Made by a program: the position numbers and the translations under genes | The notes under the pieces: model-generated | The model's input: only the letters and a program-made list of their open reading frames with translations | The model's database searches: none | What the model was told of the DNA's origin: nothing | Assembly: GCF_000633255.1 (NCBI RefSeq) | Contig: NZ_AYMJ01000012.1 | Span: forward strand, 153,178-217,177 | DNA: 64,000 nucleotides | Origin: Pseudomonas sp. H1h | GTDB taxonomy: Bacteria > Pseudomonadota > Gammaproteobacteria > Pseudomonadales > Pseudomonadaceae | Direction of reading: 5' to 3' | Shown here: piece by piece, positions 51,523 to 60,840 of the stretch | Layout: every line of letters begins with the position of its first letter | Numbering within the stretch: the stretch's first letter is position 1

Positions 51523-52443
51523 TCACAATTTGTCAGCCATGAACCTCAGCAGGTTTTCGTAGAGCCGCTCGACCTCGGCGACCTGGCCACGCGCGCGCAA
51601 ACAACCGTGCACCAGCCCTTCGCCGTAATAAAGCGAGGCGTCTGTACCGGCGGCGGACAGTTGCTCAACGTAGCGCACGCCATCGTCGCGCAGCGGATCG
51701 AATTGCGCCACGGCGAGCCAGGCTGGTGGCAAGCCGCTGAAATCGTCAGCGAGCAGCGGCATGGCATAAGCGTCCGGCTGATGGCTGCCACGCAGGTACA
51801 GCGCGCGGTAGTACTCAACGTCAGTGCTGCCGAGCAAGGGCGCATCGGCGCACTCGCTGCGCGACGGCAAGTGATCGCCACCACCCAACCCCGGGTAGAT
51901 CAGCACTTGGGCCGCCGGCATCGACTCGCCGGCATCACGCAACGCCAGGCACAACGCGGCGGCGAGATTGCCACCGGCGCTGTCGCCGGCCACCAACAGT
52001 TTCTGCGGGTCAAACCAGAACGGCCCGCTGCGCAACGCCCGCCAGACACTCAGGCAATCCTCGAACCCGGCCGGGTATGGATGCTCCGGCGCCAGCCGAT
52101 AATCCACCGCCACCACCATCGCGCCCAACGCCATGGCCAGTTCGAAACAGATGAAGTCGTGGGAGTCGAGCCCACCGACCATCCAACCGCCGCCGTGCAG
52201 GTACAGCACGCAGGGCCAGCCGCTGGCCGGTGGGGTAACCGGCGGACGGTACGAGCGCACGGGTACGCCGCGCAACTGGAAGTCGACGACCTCCAGCCCT
52301 GCCGGCCGCTCAGGCGTGAAAGCCCGACACATGGCGTCATAGGCGAGACGCAGTCCCGCAAGGCCAGTGTCATCACTGGCGTAGCCTTCAGTTCTCGCGA
52401 CGAAGGCTGCCATCGCCGGAGAAAGCAGATAACGACTGATCAT
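51523..52443 (-). CDS. Alpha/beta hydrolase of the hormone-sensitive-lipase family
   Basis: This 306-residue probable esterase has HGGGW (83-87, oxyanion hole), Ser155 in GDSAGG, Asp in FDPLRDDG, and His in GLVHGCLR. There is no signal peptide, so it should be cytoplasmic. Its start overlaps the stop of the choline-type binding protein gene by four bases (ATGA), which suggests the enzyme acts on what the binding protein delivers, such as an ester of a quaternary amine. The substrate is unknown. Confidence 0.88.
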   Translation of the reverse strand: MISRYLLSPAMAAFVARTEGYASDDTGLAGLRLAYDAMCRAFTPERPAGLEVVDFQLRGVPVRSYRPPVTPPASGWPCVLYLHGGGWMVGGLDSHDFICFELAMALGAMVVAVDYRLAPEHPYPAGFEDCLSVWRALRSGPFWFDPQKLLVAGDSAGGNLAAALCLALRDAGESMPAAQVLIYPGLGGGDHLPSRSECADAPLLGSTDVEYYRALYLRGSHQPDAYAMPLLADDFSGLPPAWLAVAQFDPLRDDGVRYVEQLSAAGTDASLYYGEGLVHGCLRARGQVAEVERLYENLLRFMADKL

Positions 52444-53387
52444 TTTTTCAGGCTGGCCTGAACCGCGCCCGCGCCATCCTTGCCCTCGAAACTGCTGACT
52501 CCGGCCAGCCAGCGCTGCAGATCCTCGGGGTGTTCACGCAGCCAGTTCTTCGCCACTTCCTGCGGGGTCTTGCGCTCCATGATCGGCACCATCAACTGGC
52601 TTTCCTGGGCGGCGGTGAAGGTCAGGTTTTCCAGCAGCCGATGCACGTTCGGGCAACGTTGGGCGTAATCCGGCGCGGTGACGGTGGACACGGTTGCGGC
52701 GCCTTCGTTGGGGCCGTAGACGTCTTCACTGCCGGTCAGGTAGGTGATTTTCATGTTGATGTTCATCGGGTGCGGGGTCCAGCCAACGAACACCACGAAC
52801 TCCTTGCGGTTCACCGCGCGCTGCACGGCGGCGAGCATGCCGGCCTCGCCGGACTCGATGATCTTGAAGTCCTTCAAGCCGAAGTGGTTGGTCTCGATCA
52901 TGGTTTTGATGGTGGTGTTGGCACCGCTGCCCGGTTCAATGCCGTAAATCTTGCCGCCGAGCTGATCCTTGAACTTCGCGATGTCGGCAAAGGTTTTCAG
53001 CCCGGCCGCCGCCACGTAATCCGGCACCGCCAGCGTCGCCTGAGCATCCGAAAGGCTCGGCTTGTTCATAACCTTGACTTGGTTGGCAGCGACGAACGGC
53101 GCGATGTTGTTGTCCATCGCCGGTTTCCAGTAGCCGAGGAAGATGTCCAGGCGCTTGTCGCGAATGCCGGCAAAGATGATCTGCTGCACCGCGCTGGTCT
53201 GCTTGCTCTCATAGCCGAGGCCATTGAGCAACACGTCGGCCATGCCGCTGGTGGCGATCACATCGGTCCAGTTGACCACGCCCATGCGCACGGTTTTGCA
53301 GGACGCGTCGTCATTGGCCATGACGCCGGCGCTCAGCAGCGCGCTGCCGGTGAGGATTAACGCACAACGAGTGAAGAGTTTTTTCAT
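52440..53387 (-). CDS. Choline/betaine-type ABC transporter substrate-binding protein (orphan)
   Basis: The 315-residue precursor has a signal peptide (MKKLFTRCALILTGSALLSAG), then an OpuAC/ProX-type fold with aromatic residues likely to form the quaternary-amine box (MGVVNWTDV, FLGYWKPAM, VGWTPHPMN). Start ATG 53387; upstream in-frame codons to 53543 include REP sequence. There is no permease or ATPase gene beside it, so it probably uses a shared core such as the CbcWV type known in P. aeruginosa. Next to it, in four-base overlap, is a putative esterase. Confidence 0.9.
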   Translation of the reverse strand: MKKLFTRCALILTGSALLSAGVMANDDASCKTVRMGVVNWTDVIATSGMADVLLNGLGYESKQTSAVQQIIFAGIRDKRLDIFLGYWKPAMDNNIAPFVAANQVKVMNKPSLSDAQATLAVPDYVAAAGLKTFADIAKFKDQLGGKIYGIEPGSGANTTIKTMIETNHFGLKDFKIIESGEAGMLAAVQRAVNRKEFVVFVGWTPHPMNINMKITYLTGSEDVYGPNEGAATVSTVTAPDYAQRCPNVHRLLENLTFTAAQESQLMVPIMERKTPQEVAKNWLREHPEDLQRWLAGVSSFEGKDGAGAVQASLKK

Positions 53388-53548
53388 TCGGGAGTTCTCG
53401 TGCGGCAGCGGATTATTGTCAGGTCGGTGTCTGTGCACCGTGGCCGCAACATTACGCAGGCGACGAGAGGGAAAGATGAACTGTGGCGACCGGGACTTGC
53501 ACAGCGGCGACCCTGTTGGAACGCGGATCCTGTGAAAACCCAAGCCCT

Positions 53549-53630
53549 TGTGGGAGCGGGCTTGCTCGCGAAGGGGTCAGTCACCCTTTGAGGCTGACCC
53601 ATCGCCTTCGCAAGCAAGCCCGCTGCCACC
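53549..53630. repeat. Paired REP between hutG and the binding-protein gene
   Basis: Inverted REP cores (53549-53573 and 53606-53630). The spacer also pairs (GGGGTCAGTC and GGCTGACCC). The second core ends 6 bases before the hutG stop. Confidence 0.85.
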
Positions 53631-53635
53631 ATTGG

Positions 53636-54439
53636 TTAGACGGTATAGCGGGATTTGCCCCACGCGAGGAACCCTTGCAACAACTCCTTCAACACCACCC
53701 GCGTCGGCTCCGCGAGATCGGCGCGGTAGCGGAACGGTTCGAACTCTTCCATGTAGGTGCACTGGCCCAGCTCCAGTTGCACGGCGTGGATGTTCTCGGC
53801 CGGGTTGCCGTAATGGCGGGTGATGTGGCCGCCCTTGAAGCGTCCGTTGAGCACGTGGCTGTAATTGCTGTGGCGCGCGCAGATGGCTTCCAGTTGCGTC
53901 GCAAGCTGCGGATCGCAACTGGCACCGTTGAAGGTACCGAGGTTGAAGTCCGGCAGTTTGCCGTCGAACAGGTGCGGGATGATCGAGCGAATCGAGTGCG
54001 CGTCGAACAACAGCGCGTAACCGAATTCAGCCTTCAAGCGCGCCAGCTCTTGCTGCAAGGTGCGGTGATACGGCGTCCAGACCTGTTCCAGATAGGTCGC
54101 ACGTTCTGCTTTCGAGGGCTCGTGTCCCTCGCGAAACAGAGGAATGCCATCGAACAGCGTTGCCGGGTACAGGCCGGTGGTGGCGCCGACGTACAACGGC
54201 TTGTCATCGGACGGACGGTTCAGGTCGATGACGAACCGCGAGTACTCGGCGGCCAACGTGCTGGCGCCCAGTTCCTCGGCAAAATCGTAGAGCTGCGGTA
54301 TGTGCCAGTCGGTGTCCGGCAAACTTTTCGCGTCCGGGATCAGCCCGGCCTCCACCGCAGGTGTCAGGCGCACGCCGGCATGCGGCATGCTGATCAGCAG
54401 TGGCACGCGACCTTGTTTAAAACTCAGAACCTTATCCAC
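53636..54439 (-). CDS. hutG: N-formylglutamate amidohydrolase
   Basis: HutG hydrolyses N-formylglutamate to glutamate and formate, the last step of the five-step histidine pathway. With GTG 54439 (MDKVLSFKQGRVP) it has 267 residues. SMPHAGVRL, the DAHSIRS segment and HYGNPAENIHAVQLEL are family features. AGGAG lies 7 bases before the GTG. Ten bases separate it from hutI. Presence of HutG implies the formimino-glutamate deiminase route (hutF), expected outside the window. Confidence 0.95.
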   Translation of the reverse strand: MDKVLSFKQGRVPLLISMPHAGVRLTPAVEAGLIPDAKSLPDTDWHIPQLYDFAEELGASTLAAEYSRFVIDLNRPSDDKPLYVGATTGLYPATLFDGIPLFREGHEPSKAERATYLEQVWTPYHRTLQQELARLKAEFGYALLFDAHSIRSIIPHLFDGKLPDFNLGTFNGASCDPQLATQLEAICARHSNYSHVLNGRFKGGHITRHYGNPAENIHAVQLELGQCTYMEEFEPFRYRADLAEPTRVVLKELLQGFLAWGKSRYTV

Positions 54440-54449
54440 AACCGCTCTC

Positions 54450-55655
54450 CTACAGACTTGATTCAACGCCGTGACGCACGACGCGTTTGTCCAGATCACC
54501 ACCGAGCCAGTAAGCCAGGTCCGCCGGACGATCGATGTGCCAGGCGACGAAATCCGCCACCTTGCCGACTTCCAGCGAGCCATGAGTGTCGGCCATGCCC
54601 AGCGCTTGCGCGGCATGAATGGTTGCACCGGCCAGGGCTTCTTCCGGAGTCATGCGGAAACAGGTGCAGGCCATGTTCAGCATCAGGCGCAACGACAGCG
54701 CCGGTGAGGTACCAGGGTTGAGGTCGCTGGCGATGGCGATTTTCACCTTGTGTTTGCGCAAGGCGTCCATCGGCGGCAACTGGGTTTCGCGCAGGAAGTA
54801 GAACGCGCCCGGCAACAGCACGGCGACGGTGTCGGATTTGGCCATGGCGATGGCGTCGTCTTCGTCCATGAACTCCAGATGATCGGCGGACAAAGCCTTG
54901 TAGCGCGCGGCAAGACTGGAGCCATGCAGTGACGATAATTGCTCGGCGTGCAGCTTCACCGGCAGACCGAGTTTTTGCGCGGTGATGAACACCCGCTCGA
55001 CCTGTTCCGGCGAGAACGCCAGGTATTCGCAGAACGCATCCACGGCATCGACCAGCCCTTCGGCAGCCAGCGACGGGAGCATTTCAGCGCAGATGTGATC
55101 GATGTAAGCGTCAGCGCGATCCTTGTATTCCGGCGGCAACGCGTGGGCGGCCAGACAGGTGCTGCGCACGCTGATCGGCAGCTCATTGGCAAGGCGACGA
55201 ATGACCCGCAGGATCTTGCGTTCGCTGGCCAGGTCCAGACCGTAGCCGGACTTCATTTCGACCGTGGTCACGCCGTCGCGCATCAGGCTTTTCAGGCGCT
55301 TGGCGGCGCTGGCGAACAGCTCGTCTTCAGTCGCTTCACGGGTGGCGCGTACCGTGCTGGCGATGCCGCCGCCCTGCGCGGCGATCTCGGCGTAGCTGAC
55401 GCCTTGCAGACGTTTCTCGAATTCGCCGCTGCGGTTGCCGCCAAACACCGTGTGGGTGTGGCAGTCGATCAGGCCGGGGGTGACCCACGCGCCTTGCAGG
55501 TCGTTGACCGCCGGGTATTCGCCGGAGGGCAATTGATTACGCGGGCCGATCCACTCGATGTGTGCACCGGACGTCACGATGGCCGCATCCTCGATGATCG
55601 AGTAGACGCCCTGCGCCATGGTTGCGACGTGGCAGTGTTGCCAGAGGGTTTTCAT
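54450..55655 (-). CDS. hutI: Imidazolonepropionase
   Basis: HutI opens the imidazolone ring to give formimino-glutamate. This 401-residue amidohydrolase has the metal-binding [10 protein letters not shown] and [13 protein letters not shown], and the conserved [10 protein letters not shown] near the C-terminus. Start ATG 55655 ([11 protein letters not shown]). It is cotranscribed with hutG. Upstream is a REP pair and hutH. Confidence 0.97.
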   Translation of the reverse strand: MKTLWQHCHVATMAQGVYSIIEDAAIVTSGAHIEWIGPRNQLPSGEYPAVNDLQGAWVTPGLIDCHTHTVFGGNRSGEFEKRLQGVSYAEIAAQGGGIASTVRATREATEDELFASAAKRLKSLMRDGVTTVEMKSGYGLDLASERKILRVIRRLANELPISVRSTCLAAHALPPEYKDRADAYIDHICAEMLPSLAAEGLVDAVDAFCEYLAFSPEQVERVFITAQKLGLPVKLHAEQLSSLHGSSLAARYKALSADHLEFMDEDDAIAMAKSDTVAVLLPGAFYFLRETQLPPMDALRKHKVKIAIASDLNPGTSPALSLRLMLNMACTCFRMTPEEALAGATIHAAQALGMADTHGSLEVGKVADFVAWHIDRPADLAYWLGGDLDKRVVRHGVESSL

Positions 55656-55682
55656 CCCAAGTCCTCGTCTTGTTCAAAATCG

Positions 55683-55750
55683 ATTCGCGAGCAGGCTCGT
55701 TCCCACAGAGGTACGCATTCCAACTGTGGGAGCAGGCTTGCTCGCGAAGA
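55683..55750. repeat. Paired REP between hutH and hutI
   Basis: Inverted REP cores at 55683-55708 and 55724-55750, closely spaced, inside the hut block. Confidence 0.85.
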
Positions 55751-55755
55751 GGCCA

Positions 55756-57288
55756 TCACAGGCTAGGCAAAAGCTTGCCTGGAACCAGCTCGGTCAGACA
55801 CCGCGAAGCCAACAACTCGGTCGCCGCATTGATGTCCGGGGCAAAGAAGCGGTCCTTCTCGTAGAACGGCACTTCGCGACGCAAAATCGCCCGGGCCTGT
55901 TCCAGTTTGGTCGAGGTCTTCAGACCGTTGCGCAGGTCCAGGCCCTGCACTGCCGCCAGCCATTCCACCGCGAGAATCCCGCGGGTGTTTTCGGCCATTT
56001 CCCACAGCCGCTTGCCGGCCGCCGGGGCCATCGACACGTGGTCTTCCTGGTTGGCCGAGGTCGGCAGGCTGTCCACCGAATGCGGATGGGACAGTGCCTT
56101 GTTCTCGCTGGCCAGTGCCGCCGCGGTCACCTGGGCAATCATGAAACCGGAGTTCACGCCGCCATTGGCCACCAGAAACGGCGGCAGTTGCGACATGTGC
56201 TTGTCCATCATCAGCGAGATACGGCGTTCGCTCAGCGAGCCGATTTCGGCGATGGCCAGCGCCATGTTGTCAGCGGCCATGGCCACCGGTTCGGCGTGGA
56301 AGTTGCCGCCGGAAATCACGTCGCCTTCAGCGGCGAACACCAATGGGTTATCCGACACGGCGTTGGCTTCGATCACCAGCACTTCAGCGGCCTGACGGAA
56401 CTGGGTCAGGCAGGCGCCCATGACTTGCGGCTGGCAGCGCAGCGAGTACGGGTCCTGGACCTTTTCGCAGTTCTGGTGCGAATCGGAGACTTCGCTGCGC
56501 TCACCCAGCAGATCGCGATAGGCAGCAGCGGTGTCGATCTGGCCTTTCTGACCACGGGCAGCGTGGATGCGCGCGTCGAACGGCGAGCGCGAGCCCAAAA
56601 CGGCTTCAACAGTCAGGCCGCCCAGCGCCAGCGCGCCGGCAAACAGGTCTTCACCTTCAAACAGGCCGCGCAGCGCAAATGCGGTGGACACCTGCGTGCC
56701 GTTGAGCAGCGCCAGACCTTCTTTCGCCGCGAGGGTCAGCGGGGTCAGGCCGGCGACTTTCAGCGCTTCGGTCGCTTCCATCCACTCGCCCTTGTAACGC
56801 GCCTTGCCTTCGCCCAGCAGCACCAGCGACATGTGCGCCAGCGGTGCGAGGTCGCCGGACGCGCCGACCGAACCTTTCAACGGAATGTGCGGGTAAACCT
56901 CGGCGTTGATCAGGGCGATCAGCGCGTCGATCACCACACGACGAATGCCGGAGAAACCACGGCTGAGGCTGTTGACCTTGAGCACCATGATCAAACGCAC
57001 CAACTCATCGCTGATCGGCTGGCCGACGCCGGCAGCATGGGACAGCACCAGCGAACGCTGGAGGTTTTCCAGGTCTTCGCTGGCGATGCGGGTCGAGGCC
57101 AGCAGGCCGAAACCGGTGTTGATGCCGTAGGCGGTGCGGTTCTCGGCAAGGATCTGCTCGACGCAGGCGACGCTGGCTTCGATCTGCGCGGCGGCGCTGT
57201 TATCGAGGCTCAGCTTGACCGGTTGCTGGTAGACGTCACGCAGTTGCGCCAGGCTCAGTTGGCCGGGGATCAGGTTCAGCGCAGTCAT
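55756..57288 (-). CDS. hutH: Histidine ammonia-lyase
   Basis: HutH deaminates histidine to urocanate. The 510 residues carry Ala143-Ser144-Gly145 in [12 protein letters not shown], which cyclise to the MIO cofactor. Active-site Tyr54 (AYGINTGFG), His84 (LSHAAG), Asn196 (NGTQ), Gln278, Tyr281 and Arg284 (QDPYSLR) and Glu in NQEDHVSM are all in place. Start ATG 57288, ribosome site AGGAGC 6 bases upstream. It is the functional lyase of the pair; the neighbouring paralogue lacks the cofactor tripeptide. Confidence 0.98.
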   Translation of the reverse strand: MTALNLIPGQLSLAQLRDVYQQPVKLSLDNSAAAQIEASVACVEQILAENRTAYGINTGFGLLASTRIASEDLENLQRSLVLSHAAGVGQPISDELVRLIMVLKVNSLSRGFSGIRRVVIDALIALINAEVYPHIPLKGSVGASGDLAPLAHMSLVLLGEGKARYKGEWMEATEALKVAGLTPLTLAAKEGLALLNGTQVSTAFALRGLFEGEDLFAGALALGGLTVEAVLGSRSPFDARIHAARGQKGQIDTAAAYRDLLGERSEVSDSHQNCEKVQDPYSLRCQPQVMGACLTQFRQAAEVLVIEANAVSDNPLVFAAEGDVISGGNFHAEPVAMAADNMALAIAEIGSLSERRISLMMDKHMSQLPPFLVANGGVNSGFMIAQVTAAALASENKALSHPHSVDSLPTSANQEDHVSMAPAAGKRLWEMAENTRGILAVEWLAAVQGLDLRNGLKTSTKLEQARAILRREVPFYEKDRFFAPDINAATELLASRCLTELVPGKLLPSL

Positions 57289-57309
57289 TAAAATGCTCCT
57301 GTTTAGGCA

Positions 57310-57317
57310 TTGTTATT
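57310..57317 (-). promoter_or_regulatory. Candidate Crc/Hfq (CA) motif before hutH
   Basis: Leftward AATAACAA fits AANAAYAA and lies about 7 bases before the AGGAGC ribosome site. The same AATAACAAT occurs before the hut permease gene. Confidence 0.5.
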
Positions 57318-57404
57318 AACTACCAGTCGCTCCGGAGCATTCCGTTATCCGTCGCTTCTCGTCTTGTGGACGATCCGCGCCTTGGCACGCTGGTATGGGT
57401 ATTG

Positions 57405-58928
57405 TCAGTGCAGATTCGGTAACACGTTGTGCAGCGAATTCGAGTCTTTCAAGACGCTCGCGGCGGCGGCGATATCCGGCGCCAGCCAGCGATCCTGATC
57501 GTAAGCCGGGACGGTTTCGCGCAGCAGTCGCCACGCCCGGTCAGTGCCCGCGCCAAAGCGCTGCTCCTTGAGGAATTCAAAGGCCTGCGCCGCCAGCAGG
57601 TACTCGATGGCGAGGATCTGCGTGCAGTTTTCCAGGGCACGGTGCAGCTTCAGCGCGGCGCTGGTGCCCATGCTCAGGTGGTCTTCCTGCAGGCCCGAGG
57701 TGACGTAGTTGTCGAGCACGGCTGGTTGCGCCAGCTGGCGGTTTTCCGCACACAGCGAGGCGGCGACGTATTGCACGATCATCATCCCCGAGTTCACCCC
57801 CGGGTTGGCCACCAGAAAAGCTGGCAGACCGCTGACATGCGGGTTCACCAGACGGTCGAGACGACGCTCGGCGATCGAGCCGATTTCAGCCATGGCAATC
57901 GCCAGTACGTCCGCTGCCATCGCCACGGATTGGCCGTGCGGGTTGGCTTGCGACATCACCCGGAAACTCTCCGGCGTACCCAACAGCAACGGGTTGTCGG
58001 TGCAGCCGTTAAGTTCGGCTTCGACCTGCTTGATCGCGTGATCCAGTTGATCGCGCGCCGCGCCATGCACCTGCGGGATCGAGCGGATGCTCAGCGCATC
58101 CTGAGTGCGAATGCCTTTGCTCGCCGCGATCACTTCACTGCCATCGAGCAACGCGCGCAGATTGCTGCCGACCTGCTGCATGCCCGGATGCGGTTTGAGC
58201 GCGATGATTTCGGCGTCGAATGCGGCGATCTGACCGCGCTGGGCTTCGAAGCTCATCGCGCCGATCACATCGGCCCATTGCACCAGCCGCGTGGCATCGG
58301 CAATCGCCAGACAGCTGAGGCCGGTCATGCACGGTGTGCCGTTGACCAGGCACAAACCATCTTTCGCACCGAGTTGCACCGGTTGCAGACCCGCTTCGGC
58401 CAGCGCCTGTTGCGCCGAGGTGATTTGTCCGCGATAGCTGACATTACCCACACCCAGCAACGCGATGCCGATGTGCGCCATGTGGGTCAGGTAACCCACC
58501 GAGCCCTGCGACGGAACCTGCGGGGTGATGCCGCGATTGAGCAACGCCAGCAGCCCTTCGACCACGCGGCGATGAATGCCGGATTTGCCGTGGCTGTAGT
58601 TGTGGATCGCGGCGCAGACGATCGCGCGGGTCTGCTCATCGGGCAGCACCGGGCCGACGCCGCAGGCGTGGCTGAGCAAGGTGTTGCGCGACAACTGGCT
58701 GAGTTGTTCGTCTTTGAGCGAGACGTTGGACAGACCACCCAGACCGGTGTTGACGCCATAAGCACGCTCGCCGCTTTCGACGATGCGCTGGACGATGCCC
58801 TGAGCGTTTTCGATGCGCGCCCAGGTCTGGGCCGACAGCTCGAGCTGCGCGCCGTGACGGGCTACCGCGACCACATCCTGCCAACGCATCGGGGCGTCGG
58901 CGATAACGATTTTTTCAGCCTGGGACAT
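57405..58928 (-). CDS. Histidine ammonia-lyase paralogue without the MIO tripeptide
   Basis: This 507-residue protein is full length for the aromatic amino acid lyase family and keeps Tyr58 (AYGVNTGLGG), His88 (LSHACGVG), Asn196 (NGTPC), Gln276 and Arg282, and the LQEDHLSMG motif. The cofactor site reads GSVG(145)-Y146LTHMAH where HutH has [14 protein letters not shown]: the Ala-Ser-Gly that forms MIO is absent, with the frame intact. Leu279 also replaces the catalytic Tyr. The protein is therefore unlikely to be an ammonia-lyase; a binding, regulatory or different catalytic role is open. I chose the second ATG (58928), 6 bases after GAGG. It lies between hutH and an ABC transporter, all leftward. 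Similar genes are often labelled hutH1. Confidence 0.9.
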   Translation of the reverse strand: MSQAEKIVIADAPMRWQDVVAVARHGAQLELSAQTWARIENAQGIVQRIVESGERAYGVNTGLGGLSNVSLKDEQLSQLSRNTLLSHACGVGPVLPDEQTRAIVCAAIHNYSHGKSGIHRRVVEGLLALLNRGITPQVPSQGSVGYLTHMAHIGIALLGVGNVSYRGQITSAQQALAEAGLQPVQLGAKDGLCLVNGTPCMTGLSCLAIADATRLVQWADVIGAMSFEAQRGQIAAFDAEIIALKPHPGMQQVGSNLRALLDGSEVIAASKGIRTQDALSIRSIPQVHGAARDQLDHAIKQVEAELNGCTDNPLLLGTPESFRVMSQANPHGQSVAMAADVLAIAMAEIGSIAERRLDRLVNPHVSGLPAFLVANPGVNSGMMIVQYVAASLCAENRQLAQPAVLDNYVTSGLQEDHLSMGTSAALKLHRALENCTQILAIEYLLAAQAFEFLKEQRFGAGTDRAWRLLRETVPAYDQDRWLAPDIAAAASVLKDSNSLHNVLPNLH

Positions 58929-58970
58929 CATTGACCTCTTACCCGAATATTGATGCAGCTCCGCCGACGC

Positions 58971-59065
58971 CTTCGCGAGCAAGCCCGCTCCCACATTGGA
59001 TCTGTGCCGAACACAAATTTTAAATACACCAACTATCCAATGTGGGAGCGGGCTTGCTCGCGAAA
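58971..59065. repeat. Paired REP between the lyase paralogue and hutV
   Basis: Inverted REP cores at 58971-58996 and 59039-59065, extended by CCAATGTGGGAG and its inverse. Confidence 0.87.
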
Positions 59066-59091
59066 AGGTCGGCACAAACGCCGCGAATCTC

Positions 59092-59922
59092 TTAAACCAC
59101 CGCCGCCCGCCGCTGCACGAACCGGTCGACATACTCATCCGCCGGCGAATGCAGGATCTCGCGCGGCGTGCCGACCTGAATCAGACGGCCGTCCTTGAGG
59201 ATCGCGATGCGGTTGCCGATGCGCACGGCCTCGTCGAGGTCGTGGGTGATGAAGACGATGGTCTTGTGCAGGGTCTTTTGCAGCTCCAGCAACTGGTCCT
59301 GCATCTCGGCGCGGATCAGCGGATCCAACGCACTGAACGCTTCGTCCATCAGGATGATGTCGGTGTCTGCCGCCAGTGCCCGGGCCAGGCCCACACGCTG
59401 ACGCATGCCGCCGGAGAGCTGGTGCGGGTATTTGTTTTCGTAGCCCTTGAGGCCGACGGTGTTGATCCAGTGCAACGCACGTTCGGCGCACATCTGCTTG
59501 CTCTCGCCGCGCACTTTCAGGCCATAGGCGACGTTCTCCTGCACGGTCTTGTGCGGCAGCAGGCCGAAGCTCTGGAACACCATGCTGATCTTGTGCCGGC
59601 GAAATTCGCGCAAGGCGTCCATGTCGTATTGCAGGATGTCCACGCCATCGACCAGGATCGCACCGCTGGTCGGGTCGATCAGGCGATTGAAGTGACGCAC
59701 AAGGGTCGATTTGCCGGAGCCGGACAGGCCCATGATCACGAAGATCTCACCGGTACCGATGCTCAGCGACAGGTCGTTGACCCCCACCACGCAACCGGTC
59801 TCGTTCAGCACCTGATCCTTGGTCTTGCCCTGGCCGACCATCGCCAGTGCGTCCTTGGCGCGGTTGCCGAAAATCTTGAAGACGTTTTTGACTTCGATCT
59901 TGCTCACGGTTGCGTTGCTCAT
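59092..59922 (-). CDS. hutV: ABC transporter ATP-binding subunit of the hut locus (ProV type)
   Basis: This 276-residue ATPase has a Walker A GLSGSGKST, Q-loop FQSFGLLPH, signature LSGGMRQRVGLARAL and Walker B IILMDEAFSALD, of the ProV/glycine-betaine class. It lacks the C-terminal CBS pair seen in longer ProV proteins. It overlaps the permease gene by four bases. The location in the hut block and family knowledge from P. fluorescens suggest uptake of histidine or a related compound. Confidence 0.88.
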   Translation of the reverse strand: MSNATVSKIEVKNVFKIFGNRAKDALAMVGQGKTKDQVLNETGCVVGVNDLSLSIGTGEIFVIMGLSGSGKSTLVRHFNRLIDPTSGAILVDGVDILQYDMDALREFRRHKISMVFQSFGLLPHKTVQENVAYGLKVRGESKQMCAERALHWINTVGLKGYENKYPHQLSGGMRQRVGLARALAADTDIILMDEAFSALDPLIRAEMQDQLLELQKTLHKTIVFITHDLDEAVRIGNRIAILKDGRLIQVGTPREILHSPADEYVDRFVQRRAAVV

Positions 59923-60770
59923 TTGCTCACCTCATGCCGTGGCCGACCGTACGCCTGAGTAATGCGGTCGATGACCACTGCGAGAATCACGATCGCCAGA
60001 CCGGCTTCGAGGCCGCGCCCGACGTTGAGGGTCTGAATCCCCACCAACACATCTTCACCCAGACCGCGGGCGCCGATCATCGAGGCGATCACCACCATCG
60101 ACAGGGCCATCATGGTGGTCTGGTTGATCCCGGCCATGATGCTTGGCAAGGCCAGCGGCAGTTGCACACCGAACAGTTGCTGCCAGCGGTTGGCACCGAA
60201 CGCGTTGATCGCTTCCATGACTTCGCCGTCGACCTGGCGAATACCCAGGTCGGTCAGGCGAATCAGCGGTGGCGCGGCGTAAATGACGGTGGCGAAAATC
60301 GCCGGGACCTTGCCTAGGCCGAACAGCATCAGCACCGGGATCAGGTACACGAAGCTGGGCATGGTCTGCATGATGTCGAGCAGCGGCATCAGCACCGAAC
60401 GCAGGCGATTGCTGCGCGCCGAGAGAATCCCCAGCGGAATGCCGATCAACACCGAAATGATCGTCGCGACCATCATCAGCGCCAGCGTCTGCATGAGTTT
60501 GTCCCACAGGCCGACAGCGCCCACCAGGAACAGCAGACCGACGATGACGGCGGTGGTCACTACTTTGCGCGTGGCGTGCCAGGCAACGACGCCGACGATC
60601 GCCAGCATCAACCACCACGGCGCTGCACGCAGCAAACCCTCAAGGTTGACGATGGCCCATAGCAGGGTGTCCGAGATGTGGCGGAACACATCACCGTAGT
60701 TGGTGACCAGCGAATCGACCCAACCGTTGACCCAGTCGGCGATGGAAAAGGTAAAGCTTTCGGGAAACAT
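59919..60770 (-). CDS. hutW: ABC transporter permease of the hut locus (ProW type)
   Basis: The 283-residue permease has about six transmembrane helices, with the coupling loop EAINAFGANRWQQLFGVQLPLALPSI. Start ATG 60770 (MFPESFTFSIADW). It lies 70 bases downstream of the binding-protein gene. Members of this class import quaternary amines or proline, but a hut-linked copy is usually assigned to histidine. Confidence 0.88.
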   Translation of the reverse strand: MFPESFTFSIADWVNGWVDSLVTNYGDVFRHISDTLLWAIVNLEGLLRAAPWWLMLAIVGVVAWHATRKVVTTAVIVGLLFLVGAVGLWDKLMQTLALMMVATIISVLIGIPLGILSARSNRLRSVLMPLLDIMQTMPSFVYLIPVLMLFGLGKVPAIFATVIYAAPPLIRLTDLGIRQVDGEVMEAINAFGANRWQQLFGVQLPLALPSIMAGINQTTMMALSMVVIASMIGARGLGEDVLVGIQTLNVGRGLEAGLAIVILAVVIDRITQAYGRPRHEVSK

Positions 60771-60840
60771 AAGAGACTCTCAATCAAGGGGTTGCGATCA
60801 AGCACCCGGCTGCCGTTGCCGACAGCCGGAGAAGCTCAAC

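Noticed and set aside
58441..58520. Sequencing error or frameshift explaining the missing Ala-Ser-Gly in the lyase paralogue
   Set aside because: Exactly nine bases are absent, the frame is unbroken, the flanking residues differ from HutH in a non-random way, and a second active-site residue is also changed far away.
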